Assembly: GCA_015233785.1 (NCBI GenBank)
Contig: JADFWT010000022.1
Location: 1-32,190 of the forward strand
Direction of reading: 5' to 3'
Origin: Magnetococcales bacterium
GTDB lineage: Bacteria > Pseudomonadota > Magnetococcia > Magnetococcales > JADFWT01
Length of the DNA stretch: 32,190 bases
The translations under genes were made by a program, and so were the position numbers. Shown here piece by piece: positions 7,512-18,989 of this stretch (positions within the stretch are counted from its first letter, which is position 1; the number at the start of each line of letters is the position of its first letter). The notes below the pieces were generated by a model. That model was given only the letters and a program-made list of their open reading frames with translations. It had not been told where the DNA came from and did not search any database.

Positions 7512-8780
7512 CTACTTGCGCTCAATCAGAATGGTCTTAACCGACCGCGCATCACACTCTTTCACGGTAAACCGTGTGTCGCATGTGGTAATGAACTCGC
7601 CCTCTTTGGGGATATGGCAGAGTTTGTTCTCAATCAGGCCGCCCAGAGTATGGGACTCACCCACTGGCAGTTGCAGATAGAGTGACTCGTTGATGCGCGA
7701 TACCGGCACGCGTGCATCCACCAAATAGGCGCCACCATCTTCATCTTGGGGCTGGAGATCAAACTGACGCTTATGGGGGTTGAGATCTTCGAAATCGTAC
7801 CCAACCGTCATATCGCCCACCACCTCCTCGAAGATGTCATCCAGGGTGAGAATGCCAATGGCCGAGCCAAACTCATCCACTACAACCGCCATGTGATCAT
7901 CACGCTTCTGCATCTCGGGAAGGACCTGATCGATCATCTGACGGGGCGAGATGTAGTAGGGTTCATGGACAAAATTCATCAGAGACTTCTTGAGAACATC
8001 CTTCTTGTTCATGATGTCCCAGGTGCTCATGGTCAGGATACCGGTGATGTTGGTGATGTTGGTATCATACACCGGCAAACGGTTATAGCCGTACTGCAAC
8101 ACCTCTGCCAGCACATGGCGAATGTCATCATCTTCCGATACGCCGATCACCTCTGCCAGGGGAATCATCGCCTCGCCTGCCGTGGTATCGGCAAAGCGAA
8201 TAATCCGACCCACACGCTCTTTGTCGAACTGCTCAAGGTCCGGATTGGACTCCGACATCTCCAGAATCATACGGATACCCTCGCGGGTGATACCGTTCTC
8301 ATTATCTGCCGTGCCGCCTACCAGACGGGTGGCAAAACGGGCCACACGGCTGAAAATGAAAATCACCGGATAGAATACCAGCGACGAAAAACGCAAAGGA
8401 TAGATGATCACCTTGGCGAATTCATTGGCCTTCTGCTGGTAAACGCTCTTCGGCACGATCTCGCCGAGAATCAGCAGAAAGGGGGTCATCACGATCACCG
8501 CAAGGGGATCGCCAATGGAACCGAAGGCGTCGATAAAGATCAACGCGCCCATGGTGGAGACCGTTACCGTGGCGATGTTGGTACCCACCAGCGTGGTGCC
8601 GAGAATTACATCGGGGGTCTCAAACAGGTCCAGCACACGCTGGGCACCCTTGTTGCCCATCTTCGCCCAGTGACGCATTTTGATTTTGTCACAGTTCACC
8701 ATGGCGATTTCGGAACCGGAATAAAATCCCTTCAGGAGAAGGAAGATCAGCATGATGATAAGTTGAATTGCAAGCTCCAT
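7512..8780 (-). CDS. CNNM/HlyC-CorC family protein (DUF21-CBS pair-transporter-associated domain)
   Basis: DUF21-like N-terminus (GFYSGSEIAMVNCDKIKMRHWAKMGNKGAQ), CBS pair (EAMIPLAEVIGV..., DDHMAVVVDEFGSAIGILTLDDIFEEVVGD). Confidence 0.93.
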   Translation of the reverse strand: MELAIQLIIMLIFLLLKGFYSGSEIAMVNCDKIKMRHWAKMGNKGAQRVLDLFETPDVILGTTLVGTNIATVTVSTMGALIFIDAFGSIGDPLAVIVMTPFLLILGEIVPKSVYQQKANEFAKVIIYPLRFSSLVFYPVIFIFSRVARFATRLVGGTADNENGITREGIRMILEMSESNPDLEQFDKERVGRIIRFADTTAGEAMIPLAEVIGVSEDDDIRHVLAEVLQYGYNRLPVYDTNITNITGILTMSTWDIMNKKDVLKKSLMNFVHEPYYISPRQMIDQVLPEMQKRDDHMAVVVDEFGSAIGILTLDDIFEEVVGDMTVGYDFEDLNPHKRQFDLQPQDEDGGAYLVDARVPVSRINESLYLQLPVGESHTLGGLIENKLCHIPKEGEFITTCDTRFTVKECDARSVKTILIERK

Positions 8781-8827
8781 GGGAGTCGCCTTTCTCTCTA
8801 TTTGCTCGTCGTTCGTTCTGCCTGTGT

Positions 8828-10360
8828 TTAGGCGCTCTTGGCTTCGCTCTTGGTATCGCCTGCATCCGTATCATCGGCGCTGGCTTCCCCATCAGTTGCC
8901 ACTTCATCGGTTACCGCTTCAGCTTCGTCAGTTACCGCTTCAGCTTCGTCAGTTACCGCTTCATCAGAGCGCTTATCGGAATCGTCGTCCGCTACAGGAA
9001 CCATGCCCTCTTCGGCCTTATTGTGCTCCGAAGTTTTGGCTCTCTGCTCGAAACTCTCCTTGATGGTCAACTGCAAGGACTTGATACGCAGCCCTTCCAT
9101 CTTGGTGACGGTGTAGACGAAGTTCTGATGAGAGATGGAATCCCCTTCATGGGGAAGATAGCCGAACTGGCTGAAGACAAAACCGGCCACCGTGGTGGTG
9201 CGTGGATGGTTAAAGTCGGTACGGAACATGTCATTGAACTCACGCAGACGCATATCGCCGGGGAGGTTAAACGTCCCTTCATGCTCCAGAATCTGGTCCA
9301 ACTGCTCGCTGCTGGAGATGCCACCGAAGGTGAACATCAATACATCACGCAGCGTCACCAGACCAACCATGCCGCCATCCTCCGAGAGAATGAGCGCCAC
9401 ACGTGTGTTGTGGGCCTGGAAGTAGTCGAACATTTGATCGACTTTTTTAGTAGGCGGAACAAAGCGGGCCGGTTGAATGATATCCTCAATCTCCAGCTTG
9501 GAGAAATCGGCACCCTTCTCTACCAGTCGCAGAATATCCTCCGAATGCATCATACCGATGATATTGTCCTTATGCCCTTTGACAATCGGGATGCGCGGAC
9601 GCCGCCACTCGCGGAAGGTATCCACCAGCTCCGGTAGAGGGCTATCGGCATTGAGATATTGAACCCGCGTACGGGGGGTCATGATCTCCACCACCTCTAC
9701 GGCATTAGCGTCGAGCATGTTGTTGATCAATACACGCTCGGTGCCACTCAAGGCACCATCCTGCTCGCCATACTCAATGAGCGTCTGAAACTCATCCTGG
9801 GCCAGAATGTTACTCGATTCAGAGGCCGTGCCGACGAAGAAGGTCGTCACCATGTCCGCCACCACCCGAACCACCTCACGCAGCGGCGTAATCAGCTTGA
9901 TCCACTTCGGCAACAGAGGACCGGTAAGCTGGGAGGCAAACTTGGCCGGAAAGGTCACAGCGATGGTCTTGGGCGTCACCTCACCCACCAACAGCAGTAC
10001 CGGCACCATGATCAGAATGTTCACCCAACTGGCGTCTTCGGCACCTACCAGCATGATCAGAATAGCTGCCATGTTGGCCGAAGAGGCGATGTTGACCAGT
10101 TCGTTGCCGCACAGAATGGAGACGATCAGGCGGCGCGGCTCATCCAGAAGGGCATGAATCGTATCCGACATGGGATCGTTGCTGGTACGGAGCTTTTGAA
10201 GGTGCAGCTTGGAGAGCGAAAAGAGCGCGGTCTCCGAACCGGAAAAAAAGGCCGATGCGGTGAGCAAAACGGCCTGAACGCAAAATCGAATGATAATCTC
10301 TAGTTGCTGCGCGCTTGTGAGTGCGGCATCAGCAGCGGCGGCGGCGGTTGCAGTATCCAT
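8828..10360 (-). CDS. CNNM/HlyC-CorC family protein with acidic repetitive C-terminal tail
   Basis: DUF21 (AFFSGSETALFSLSKLHLQKL), CBS region (EIMTPRTRVQYL...), C-terminal DEAVTDEAEAVTDEAEAVTDEVATDGE. Confidence 0.92.
   Translation of the reverse strand: MDTATAAAAADAALTSAQQLEIIIRFCVQAVLLTASAFFSGSETALFSLSKLHLQKLRTSNDPMSDTIHALLDEPRRLIVSILCGNELVNIASSANMAAILIMLVGAEDASWVNILIMVPVLLLVGEVTPKTIAVTFPAKFASQLTGPLLPKWIKLITPLREVVRVVADMVTTFFVGTASESSNILAQDEFQTLIEYGEQDGALSGTERVLINNMLDANAVEVVEIMTPRTRVQYLNADSPLPELVDTFREWRRPRIPIVKGHKDNIIGMMHSEDILRLVEKGADFSKLEIEDIIQPARFVPPTKKVDQMFDYFQAHNTRVALILSEDGGMVGLVTLRDVLMFTFGGISSSEQLDQILEHEGTFNLPGDMRLREFNDMFRTDFNHPRTTTVAGFVFSQFGYLPHEGDSISHQNFVYTVTKMEGLRIKSLQLTIKESFEQRAKTSEHNKAEEGMVPVADDDSDKRSDEAVTDEAEAVTDEAEAVTDEVATDGEASADDTDAGDTKSEAKSA
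8910..8966. repeat. 21-bp in-frame tandem repeat (2.7 copies)
   Basis: gttaccgcttcagcttcgtca at 8910-8930 and 8931-8951, partial copy 8952-8966. Encodes (DEAEAVT)n. Confidence 0.9.
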
Positions 10361-10713
10361 ACTCGGTGTCCATTCGTCACATCAGGGGGTCTATGATTGG
10401 ATTGCGGGAGGGTCATGGATCCCCTCGCGGAAGGGCGTGCGCTTCAAACCTTTGTGCGTTACGTTCAGCGGCCATCGAACGGTGAAGCGCTTCACCATCA
10501 AGCGAGGAATATATAAGGAAAAAGTGTATTTTGGCAAGGGCACACAACCCGATAAATGAGACTTTTTCCCTAATGTCGACGACCATGTCACATAGGGGTC
10601 ATAAATTCGTTGCAAATACTTCTCTTCAAAAGAGCGCCATGATGCCATTTTTTTTTATCCACAATCCCCCATAATCCATATGGTGCCTTGCCGAAGGGGC
10701 CACGATCCTGTAG

Positions 10714-11982
<1,269 letters not shown>

Positions 11983-12086
11983 TTGATATGGGGGCACTGC
12001 CCCCCCTGGAGGGTGCCGCTCTTCACCCGCCAGAAGGCACGGACAGGTCCTCAAGATCCAAAAAATAATTACGGAGCGTTCCCCTC

Positions 12087-13415
12087 ATGCTGCGCTTAAC
12101 GTCCCAAGACGCCGACTTTGAAGCCCGTTTCCAGAAGCTCATTCACTGGGATGCCGGGGATCTATCCGCCATCGAAGCCACCGTTGCTAAAATCGTCGCC
12201 CAGGTACGAAGCGATGGGGATGCCGCGCTGCTGGCACTCACAGAACGCTTCGACCGCATCGCCCTGAAGCCGGATGCCATCGCCTTCACCGAACAGGAGA
12301 TTGATGACGCCATCGCCCAGGTTCCCGCCGCAGAGATGGCGGCACTGGAGCAAGCCGCCGAACGCATCTGGAGCTACCATAGCTGGCAGATGCCCACCAC
12401 AGGCATCGAACGCTATCAAGACTTCCAGGGCGTGCAGTTAGGCCAACGCACCACGCCATTGGCCCGGGCCGGCCTTTATGTTCCCGGCGGATTGGCCAGC
12501 TACCCATCATCGGTGCTCATGAACGCCCTCCCCGCTCGGGTGGCCGGCGTTCCGGAGCTCTACATGGTGGTGCCCACACCGGATGGCGACGTAAACCCGC
12601 TGGTGCTGGCAGCCGCCAAGATTTCAGGGGTGACCAGAGCCTTTCGTATCGGCGGCGCTCAAGCCGTTGCTGCGCTGGCCTTCGGCACCGAGAGTGTGCC
12701 CCGCGTCGATAAAATCGTCGGGCCGGGTAATATCTACGTCGCCACCGCCAAGCGGCAGGTGTTCGGCCAGGTGGATATCGATATGATCGCTGGGCCTTCA
12801 GAGATTCTAGTGGTCGCCGACAGCAAGAATGATCCCCGCTGGATTGCCGCCGATCTGCTCTCGCAGGCTGAACATGACAGCGCCGCCCAATCGATCTTGA
12901 TCACCGACAACGCCCCCTTTGCCGATGCGGTGGAAGCGGCCATCAAGATCCATCTCAAAACCCTGGACCGGCGGGAAATATGCCATACCTCACTTCAGAA
13001 TCGCGGCGCAGCGATTATCACCCGCAACCTTACCGAAGCGTGTGAGATTGCTTCTCGAGTTGCACCAGAACATCTTGAATTGGCAGTGGAATCACCAGAG
13101 GATTATCTGGATCTGGTGCAGAATGCCGGGGCGATCTTTCTGGGGCGCTACACCCCAGAGGCCATGGGAGATTACGTGGCCGGACCAAATCACGTGCTAC
13201 CCACCAGCGGCACAGCGCGCTTCTCCAGCCCCCTGGGCGTACATGATTTTCTCAAGCGTACCAGCCTGATTCAGTGCGATGAACAATCCGCCCGCAAGAT
13301 CGGCCCTGCGGCGGCGGTTCTGGCCGGAAGCGAAGGGCTGACCGCCCACCGGCTCAGTGTAGAGCTGCGGATGGAGAAAGCTGCCGGGCATCTTCTCCAC
13401 CCTGACAGAGACTGA
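12087..13415 (+). CDS. hisD: Histidinol dehydrogenase
   Basis: 442 aa. GPGNIYVATAKRQVFGQVDIDMIAGPSEILVVAD, AEHDSAAQSILIT, GPNHVLPTSGTARFSSPLGVHDF. Confidence 0.98.
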   Translation: MLRLTSQDADFEARFQKLIHWDAGDLSAIEATVAKIVAQVRSDGDAALLALTERFDRIALKPDAIAFTEQEIDDAIAQVPAAEMAALEQAAERIWSYHSWQMPTTGIERYQDFQGVQLGQRTTPLARAGLYVPGGLASYPSSVLMNALPARVAGVPELYMVVPTPDGDVNPLVLAAAKISGVTRAFRIGGAQAVAALAFGTESVPRVDKIVGPGNIYVATAKRQVFGQVDIDMIAGPSEILVVADSKNDPRWIAADLLSQAEHDSAAQSILITDNAPFADAVEAAIKIHLKTLDRREICHTSLQNRGAAIITRNLTEACEIASRVAPEHLELAVESPEDYLDLVQNAGAIFLGRYTPEAMGDYVAGPNHVLPTSGTARFSSPLGVHDFLKRTSLIQCDEQSARKIGPAAAVLAGSEGLTAHRLSVELRMEKAAGHLLHPDRD

Positions 13416-13521
13416 AAAGACCTAGAGACCTTATTGGCTGGATTTTCCATTCACGGCGGTTGATCCGGGGCGCATCAATGATCTGTAACTATCCCAGCAT
13501 GAACAGCGAAGCAGCCCCCCT

Positions 13522-14022
13522 CTATGGCCCCATATTCTGCATATAGCGAATCGGCGATGTGAAGCTACCCAGGCCGTAATTTATATCCCGCGACATGACA
13601 CCTACATTGCGGTTCATGTTGCTGACATTGCCGGTCATCACCGTTAGATTCCCCGCCATGGAACCCACGCTTGTGGTCATGGTGCGCATATCCCGACGCA
13701 TCACACTCAAATCCTTGCTCATCTGATCCATATCCACCGACATGTCGGTCTGAATCTTATGGATGGTCTGGTCCATGGCCACCATGTTTTTATCCATCGC
13801 CTGAATGCTGTCGGTCATGACGTTCATGGAGCTGTCCATCTCTCTCATGTAGTGCGTGATATCCACCATATTTTTATCCATGGACTGCACGCTGGACGTC
13901 ATCACCGACATGTACCCCACCATCTGGTAGAAGAGATACCCCATAAAGGCAGCGCCCACCATGCCGACAATCATCAATAGCCGCTTAACGAGTGCACCGC
14001 TTTGAGAGGTAACTTCACGCAT
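13522..14022 (-). CDS. Methionine-rich, single-TM, coiled-coil-like protein
   Basis: MREVTSQSGALVKRLLMIVGMVGAAFMGYLFYQMVG... TM segment followed by a Met-rich heptad-like region. Internal start chosen (ORF extends to 14076). Confidence 0.65.
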   Translation of the reverse strand: MREVTSQSGALVKRLLMIVGMVGAAFMGYLFYQMVGYMSVMTSSVQSMDKNMVDITHYMREMDSSMNVMTDSIQAMDKNMVAMDQTIHKIQTDMSVDMDQMSKDLSVMRRDMRTMTTSVGSMAGNLTVMTGNVSNMNRNVGVMSRDINYGLGSFTSPIRYMQNMGP

Positions 14023-14163
14023 AAGGGTTCCTAAAGGAGAGGGGTGAAACTGTGCGCCAATTATTGCGCAGAGCATACCAATAACTCAAGAAACATTAAC
14101 TTTAATGGATGCAGAAACTAAGAAAAATTATACATATTATTAGCATAATTACCTGAATAATAT

Positions 14164-16086
14164 TCACTGCGAGACTATATCATTAACCCCGTCACCCCGC
14201 TCAAAATCCATCTGCATATGGAGCACGTCGCCATCAAAATTACGAGTGATCTTCATACCGCTGTTTTCAAACAGCGCCCGCATGGCACCATTTTGGGTAA
14301 ACATTTCAGCCGTGAATCCCTGTATACCAGCGCTACGCGCCATCTTGGCCAGATGGTTGAACAGACGTCTTCCCAAACCACGCCCCTGCCATTTATCCCG
14401 AATCACCAATGCAATCTCCGCACGGTTGCTCTCCTGGTCCAAATAGTATCCGGCCACCCCCACAATCCGCTCACCGGCCGGTACCGGGATGGTGGCAATC
14501 ACAACCACCTCCCGTCGATGATCGACATAGATAAAATGGCGAATGCGTTGCAAAGTAAAGTGACGAAGCGGACTCATAAAACGACGATAGACCGCATCTG
14601 CCGACAACGAATAGAGAAATTTCTTTACCCGACGCTCATCCTGGGGCTGAACCGAGCGCACCGTTAGCCGACTGCCGTCCTTCAGGCTCAGCGTGGTACG
14701 GCCCTCATCGGGATTAACCAGAATTTTCCCCTCTACCGTGGCCAACTCGGGCCGAAGGTAGTGGGACTCAATAGCCTGATGAATCAACGGCCCCCGAAAA
14801 TCGGGATGGGCAATGGCAATGAGCGCCATCACCCGCTCCTGAATGCTCTTACCGTGCAGATAGGCCACCCCATATTCGGTGACCACATAGTGAACCTCGC
14901 CACGGGTGGTCACAACACCAGCCCCAGGTGAGAGCCGCGCCACAATGCGGGAGACCACCTCGCCTCCGATATTCGCCGTGGCAGGCAGCGCAATGATCGC
15001 CTTGCCCCCCTCAGACCGGGACGCCCCCCAATTGAAATCCACCTGACCACCCACGCCACTGTAAAACCGTTCGCCGATAGAGTCCGCACACACCTGACCG
15101 GTAAGATCCACCTCCAGCGCCGTATTGACCGCCACCATGCGATGCTGCCGGGCAATGACGGTGATGTCGTTGACATACTCCGTAGGATGCATGGAGAAGA
15201 TCGGGTTGTCGTCCATATAGTCAAACAGGCGCTGACTGCCCAAACAGAAGCTGGCCACTACCTGGCCGCAATCCACGCTCTTTTCGGCCCCATTCACCGC
15301 CCCGGACTCTACCAGATCAATCATCGCATCCGTGAGCATCTCGGTGTGAATACCTAAATTCTGCTTATTGCCCAAATGCTCCAGCGCAGCCTGGGGAATG
15401 CGACCAATCCCCACCTCCAGCGTCGCGCCATCCTCCACCAGCGTAGCAATCAGACGGCCTATCTTCTGAGTCACCGGATCCGGCCCGGGAATCTGGGCCT
15501 CTACCAAAGGCTCCTCATAAGGCACCAACAGATCGATTTCATCCACCCGCATAAAGGCATCGCCCCAGGTGCGCGGCATGCGCGGATTCACCTGGGCAAT
15601 CACCATGCGAGCCGCAGCGGCCGCGCTCTTAACAATATCCACCGAGACCCCAAGAGAGACCATGCCGCGCTTATCCGGCGGGGTCACCTGAATCAGCGCC
15701 ACATCCAACGGTAGGCGCAAACTGGAAAATAGTCGGGGAATATCAGAGAGTAATATGGGGGTATAGCTGCCAAGCCCTGCCTGGATGGCATGGCGCACAT
15801 TCTGCGAAATAAAAAAGCTGTTGACAGAGAAGCAGGAGGCCAGCTCCCGCGCCGCATAAGGCGCATCGCCGATGGTCAGTAGATGCGCCACCTCCACATC
15901 GGCCAACTGCCCGGAACGGCAACACAACGCATGAACCAGAATCTGGGGAACCCCGCAACCAGTGCCGATAAATACCCGCTGCCCAGGTCGTACATGAGCT
16001 ACAGCCTGCTCCGGCGTGCGGATCTTCTCCCGGCAGGTCTCACGCCAATCTGGATTGTAATCCGGTCTCATGTCACGCATTCCCAA
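14164..16086 (-). CDS. Acetyl-CoA hydrolase/transferase (4-hydroxybutyrate CoA-transferase-like) fused to a C-terminal GNAT acetyltransferase
   Basis: CoA-transferase motifs (TLEVGIGRIPQAALEHL, FYSGVGGQVDFNWGASRSEGGKAIIALP, YVVTEYGVAYLHGKSIQERVMALI) then GNAT (IALVIRDKWQGRGLGRRLFNHLAKMAR). Confidence 0.92.
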   Translation of the reverse strand: MGMRDMRPDYNPDWRETCREKIRTPEQAVAHVRPGQRVFIGTGCGVPQILVHALCCRSGQLADVEVAHLLTIGDAPYAARELASCFSVNSFFISQNVRHAIQAGLGSYTPILLSDIPRLFSSLRLPLDVALIQVTPPDKRGMVSLGVSVDIVKSAAAAARMVIAQVNPRMPRTWGDAFMRVDEIDLLVPYEEPLVEAQIPGPDPVTQKIGRLIATLVEDGATLEVGIGRIPQAALEHLGNKQNLGIHTEMLTDAMIDLVESGAVNGAEKSVDCGQVVASFCLGSQRLFDYMDDNPIFSMHPTEYVNDITVIARQHRMVAVNTALEVDLTGQVCADSIGERFYSGVGGQVDFNWGASRSEGGKAIIALPATANIGGEVVSRIVARLSPGAGVVTTRGEVHYVVTEYGVAYLHGKSIQERVMALIAIAHPDFRGPLIHQAIESHYLRPELATVEGKILVNPDEGRTTLSLKDGSRLTVRSVQPQDERRVKKFLYSLSADAVYRRFMSPLRHFTLQRIRHFIYVDHRREVVVIATIPVPAGERIVGVAGYYLDQESNRAEIALVIRDKWQGRGLGRRLFNHLAKMARSAGIQGFTAEMFTQNGAMRALFENSGMKITRNFDGDVLHMQMDFERGDGVNDIVSQ

Positions 16087-16308
16087 GACACTACACTGAA
16101 AACATCAGTATGCCTGAACCGCCCCGGAAAGAAACGTCCAACCATCCTGCACGATCACAACTCGGGAAACAGCACCCCGGTTTTGTGGCACGCATGATCA
16201 CCAAGTTATTGGCCGCACGCGCAGAAGCGCACCCAGCCAATTTCCCTAGCGGCCCCCCTTGGGGTACAATCCCCAGGTCAAAAACCCTCCGACCCTGGAG
16301 AAACCATC

Positions 16309-16905
16309 GTGAAGCGCACAGCCACCATCAGCCGAAAAACCGGTGAAACCGATATCCGACTCACCCTTAATCTGGACGGAACCGGTCAGCGGGAGATCAA
16401 TACCGGCATCGGCTTTCTGGATCACATGCTCGAACAGATTGCCCGCCACGGCTTGATCGATCTCACCGTACACGCCAAGGGGGATCTGCACGTCGATTAC
16501 CACCACACCGTAGAGGATGTGGGCATCGCCATGGGACAGGCGCTGAAAGAGGCCCTGGGAGATCGACGAGGTATCCGACGCTTTGGGCATGCCATGGCCC
16601 CTCTGGATGAGGCGCTATCGCGCGTGGTGCTGGATCTCTCCAATCGACCCATGCTGGTGTGGCACGTTGAGTTTCCCTGCGAAACCATCGGCACCTTTCC
16701 CACCGAAATGTTCCGGGAGTGGTTTCAAGCCCTGGCCAATAGCGCCGCCATCACCCTCCATGTGGAGTCGCTCTATGGAGTGAATGCCCACCACATCATC
16801 GAATCCTGCTTCAAAGCCCTGGCTCGGGCACTGCGGGAGGCGTGTGAAAACGATCCGCGAATCGGAAATGACGTGCCCAGCAGCAAAGGCACTTTGTCGG
16901 CATAA
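16309..16905 (+). CDS. hisB: Imidazoleglycerol-phosphate dehydratase
   Basis: [57 protein letters not shown]. Confidence 0.97.
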   Translation: MKRTATISRKTGETDIRLTLNLDGTGQREINTGIGFLDHMLEQIARHGLIDLTVHAKGDLHVDYHHTVEDVGIAMGQALKEALGDRRGIRRFGHAMAPLDEALSRVVLDLSNRPMLVWHVEFPCETIGTFPTEMFREWFQALANSAAITLHVESLYGVNAHHIIESCFKALARALREACENDPRIGNDVPSSKGTLSA

Positions 16906-16973
16906 TGCCCCGCAGGTCCACACCGCCCCGCGATAAGATGACGGGCACATGATCACCATGAACCGACCACGAC

Positions 16974-18989
16974 ATGCCCATGAAGACAAACCACGCCGTC
17001 ATCGATCTCCCAATGGCCCTATCTCAGGCCATTCAGCACCACCAAAGCGGCCATCTGACCGAAGCCGAAGCGCTCTATCGACAGATTCTCCAGGCCCACC
17101 CCCAGCAGCCGGATGCCCTGCATCTACTGGGCTGCATCGCCCTGCAATCCGGTCAGGTGCAACAGGCTGAACAGTGGATTCGTCAGGCCGTGACCCTTCA
17201 GCCCCAGCGCGCCGATTTCCACAGCAATCTCGGCAACACCCTGGCCGCTTCCGGGCGCGGCTCATCGGCAGTTCGCAGCTTTGAACAGGCCCTGATGCTG
17301 GATCCCCATCTCGACGATGCCCGGCGTAATCTGGTCAACACCCTCAATGAACTGGGAAACCGCGCCCTGGAGAGTGGACGTGTTGATCGGGCTATCGCTC
17401 AATTTCAAAAGGCGCTTGCACGCGCCGATACCGACCAGAAGTCGGTGCTCTATAGCAATCTCTGCAACGCCTACTGGCACAAAGGAGAAGAAGCGGACCT
17501 GCTAAAGGGGCTCGAAGCGGGCCGCATGGGTCTGGAACTGAACCCAAACTCTGCGGCGATACAGACCAACCTCGGCAATCTGCTCGAAAGCCTGGGGCGG
17601 CTCTCCGAAGCCTCCGAGAAGTTCCAGACCGCCCTAAAGCTGAATCCACAGAGCCTGGATGCCCATAGCAATCTTGGCGTGACGCTTATGAGCCAGGGCA
17701 GAATGGCTGAAGCGCAGGAGATCTTTCACAAAGCCCTGACCATCCGTCACGACTTCCAGCAGGTCAAGAGCCTGCTGAGCAGCTACCTCTATCAGCCTGG
17801 AATCCCGGTTGATGAACTCTTTGCCGCCCATAAGCACCACATCAACGCCTGCCTGCCCGACACCATCACACCGCAAGTCACCGCACCCCCCACCATCATG
17901 CCCAAACGGCTGCGGGTGGGCTATCTCTCATCGGACCTGTTCGGCCATCCAGTGGGACGTAATATTGCGTCGCTGTTGATGCACCACCATCCGGAGCGCA
18001 TTGAGAGCTTCTGCTACGCCCTCTCCAGCCGTGAAGATGCCCTGACCCACCAACTACGCGGTAAGGTGGACCACTGGCGACAACTGCTGGATCTCCATGA
18101 TGAAGCCATCGCCCAGCGCATTCACGAAGACCATATTGATATTTTGGTGATTCTGGCCGGACTGTTCGATGAGAATCGCCCTCTGGTGGCCGCTTGGCGT
18201 CCGGCTCCGATTCAGGTCTCCTTTCATGCCGGGACCAGTAGCGGTCTTGACGCCATGGATTATTGGCTCACCGACACCATTCTTCACCCGGAAGAGAGCC
18301 CGGAATGCTTCACCGAACAACTCGTCCGCTTGCCCAACTTCTATCTCTACCTCCCTATAAAAAACGCTCCGCCACCCGGACCGCTCCCCGTCTTGCAAAA
18401 TGGCTATATCACCTTCGGCTGCTTCAATAATCCCGCAAAAATCAATCCGGAGCTGATCGATGACTGGGCACACATTCTAACCCAACTTCCCCAAGCACGG
18501 CTGCGGCTCAAATATCGCAACCTGTGGCAGGATCAGGGACTACGCAAGCGCATCCTGGAGGGATTCCAACACCACGGCATCGACCCCCAACGCATCGAGA
18601 TGATCCACGCCTTAGAAGATAGCAAAGCCCACCTCAAGCACTATCAAACCATCGATATCGCCCTGGACACCTTCCCCTTTACCGGGGCCGCCACCAATTT
18701 CCAGGCCCTCTGGATGGGCGTACCGGTGGTCTCTCGGCTGGGTGATCGGTTTATCCAGCGCATGGGGGGCTCTATTATCGCCCACGCCGGGTTGCCGGAA
18801 CTCAATGGTGCCTCTAGGGAAGCCTACGTGGAGATCGCCGTCACGCTGGCAAGCGACCGGAAACGGCTACAACATCTTCGGAATAACTTGAGAGAGCAGG
18901 TGGCCGGCTCGGTACTCTGCGACGGCGAACGCTATGCACGGGCGGTAGAGCACGCCTATCGGGAGATGTGGCGCATAAAGTTCGATTAA
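16974..18989 (+). CDS. TPR-repeat protein with O-GlcNAc transferase (SPINDLY/OGT)-like C-terminal domain (divergent)
   Basis: N-terminal TPRs (AEALYRQILQAHPQQPDALHLLGCIA). C-terminal LRVGYLSSDLFGHPVG, RPAPIQVSFHAGTSSGLDAMDYWLTD, LDTFPFTGAATNFQALWMGVPVVS. Confidence 0.9.
   Translation: MPMKTNHAVIDLPMALSQAIQHHQSGHLTEAEALYRQILQAHPQQPDALHLLGCIALQSGQVQQAEQWIRQAVTLQPQRADFHSNLGNTLAASGRGSSAVRSFEQALMLDPHLDDARRNLVNTLNELGNRALESGRVDRAIAQFQKALARADTDQKSVLYSNLCNAYWHKGEEADLLKGLEAGRMGLELNPNSAAIQTNLGNLLESLGRLSEASEKFQTALKLNPQSLDAHSNLGVTLMSQGRMAEAQEIFHKALTIRHDFQQVKSLLSSYLYQPGIPVDELFAAHKHHINACLPDTITPQVTAPPTIMPKRLRVGYLSSDLFGHPVGRNIASLLMHHHPERIESFCYALSSREDALTHQLRGKVDHWRQLLDLHDEAIAQRIHEDHIDILVILAGLFDENRPLVAAWRPAPIQVSFHAGTSSGLDAMDYWLTDTILHPEESPECFTEQLVRLPNFYLYLPIKNAPPPGPLPVLQNGYITFGCFNNPAKINPELIDDWAHILTQLPQARLRLKYRNLWQDQGLRKRILEGFQHHGIDPQRIEMIHALEDSKAHLKHYQTIDIALDTFPFTGAATNFQALWMGVPVVSRLGDRFIQRMGGSIIAHAGLPELNGASREAYVEIAVTLASDRKRLQHLRNNLREQVAGSVLCDGERYARAVEHAYREMWRIKFD

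Noticed and set aside
7746-10303. Long plus-strand ORFs (7746-8831, 8768-9637, 9659-10303)
   Set aside because: They are antisense to two well-supported CNNM-family genes, have His/Gln/Arg-rich unnatural composition, and show no recognisable domain.
16255-16290. TACAAT -10-like boxes upstream of hisB (and about 21650 upstream of hisH)
   Set aside because: No convincing -35 at proper spacing. Not enough to call promoters.
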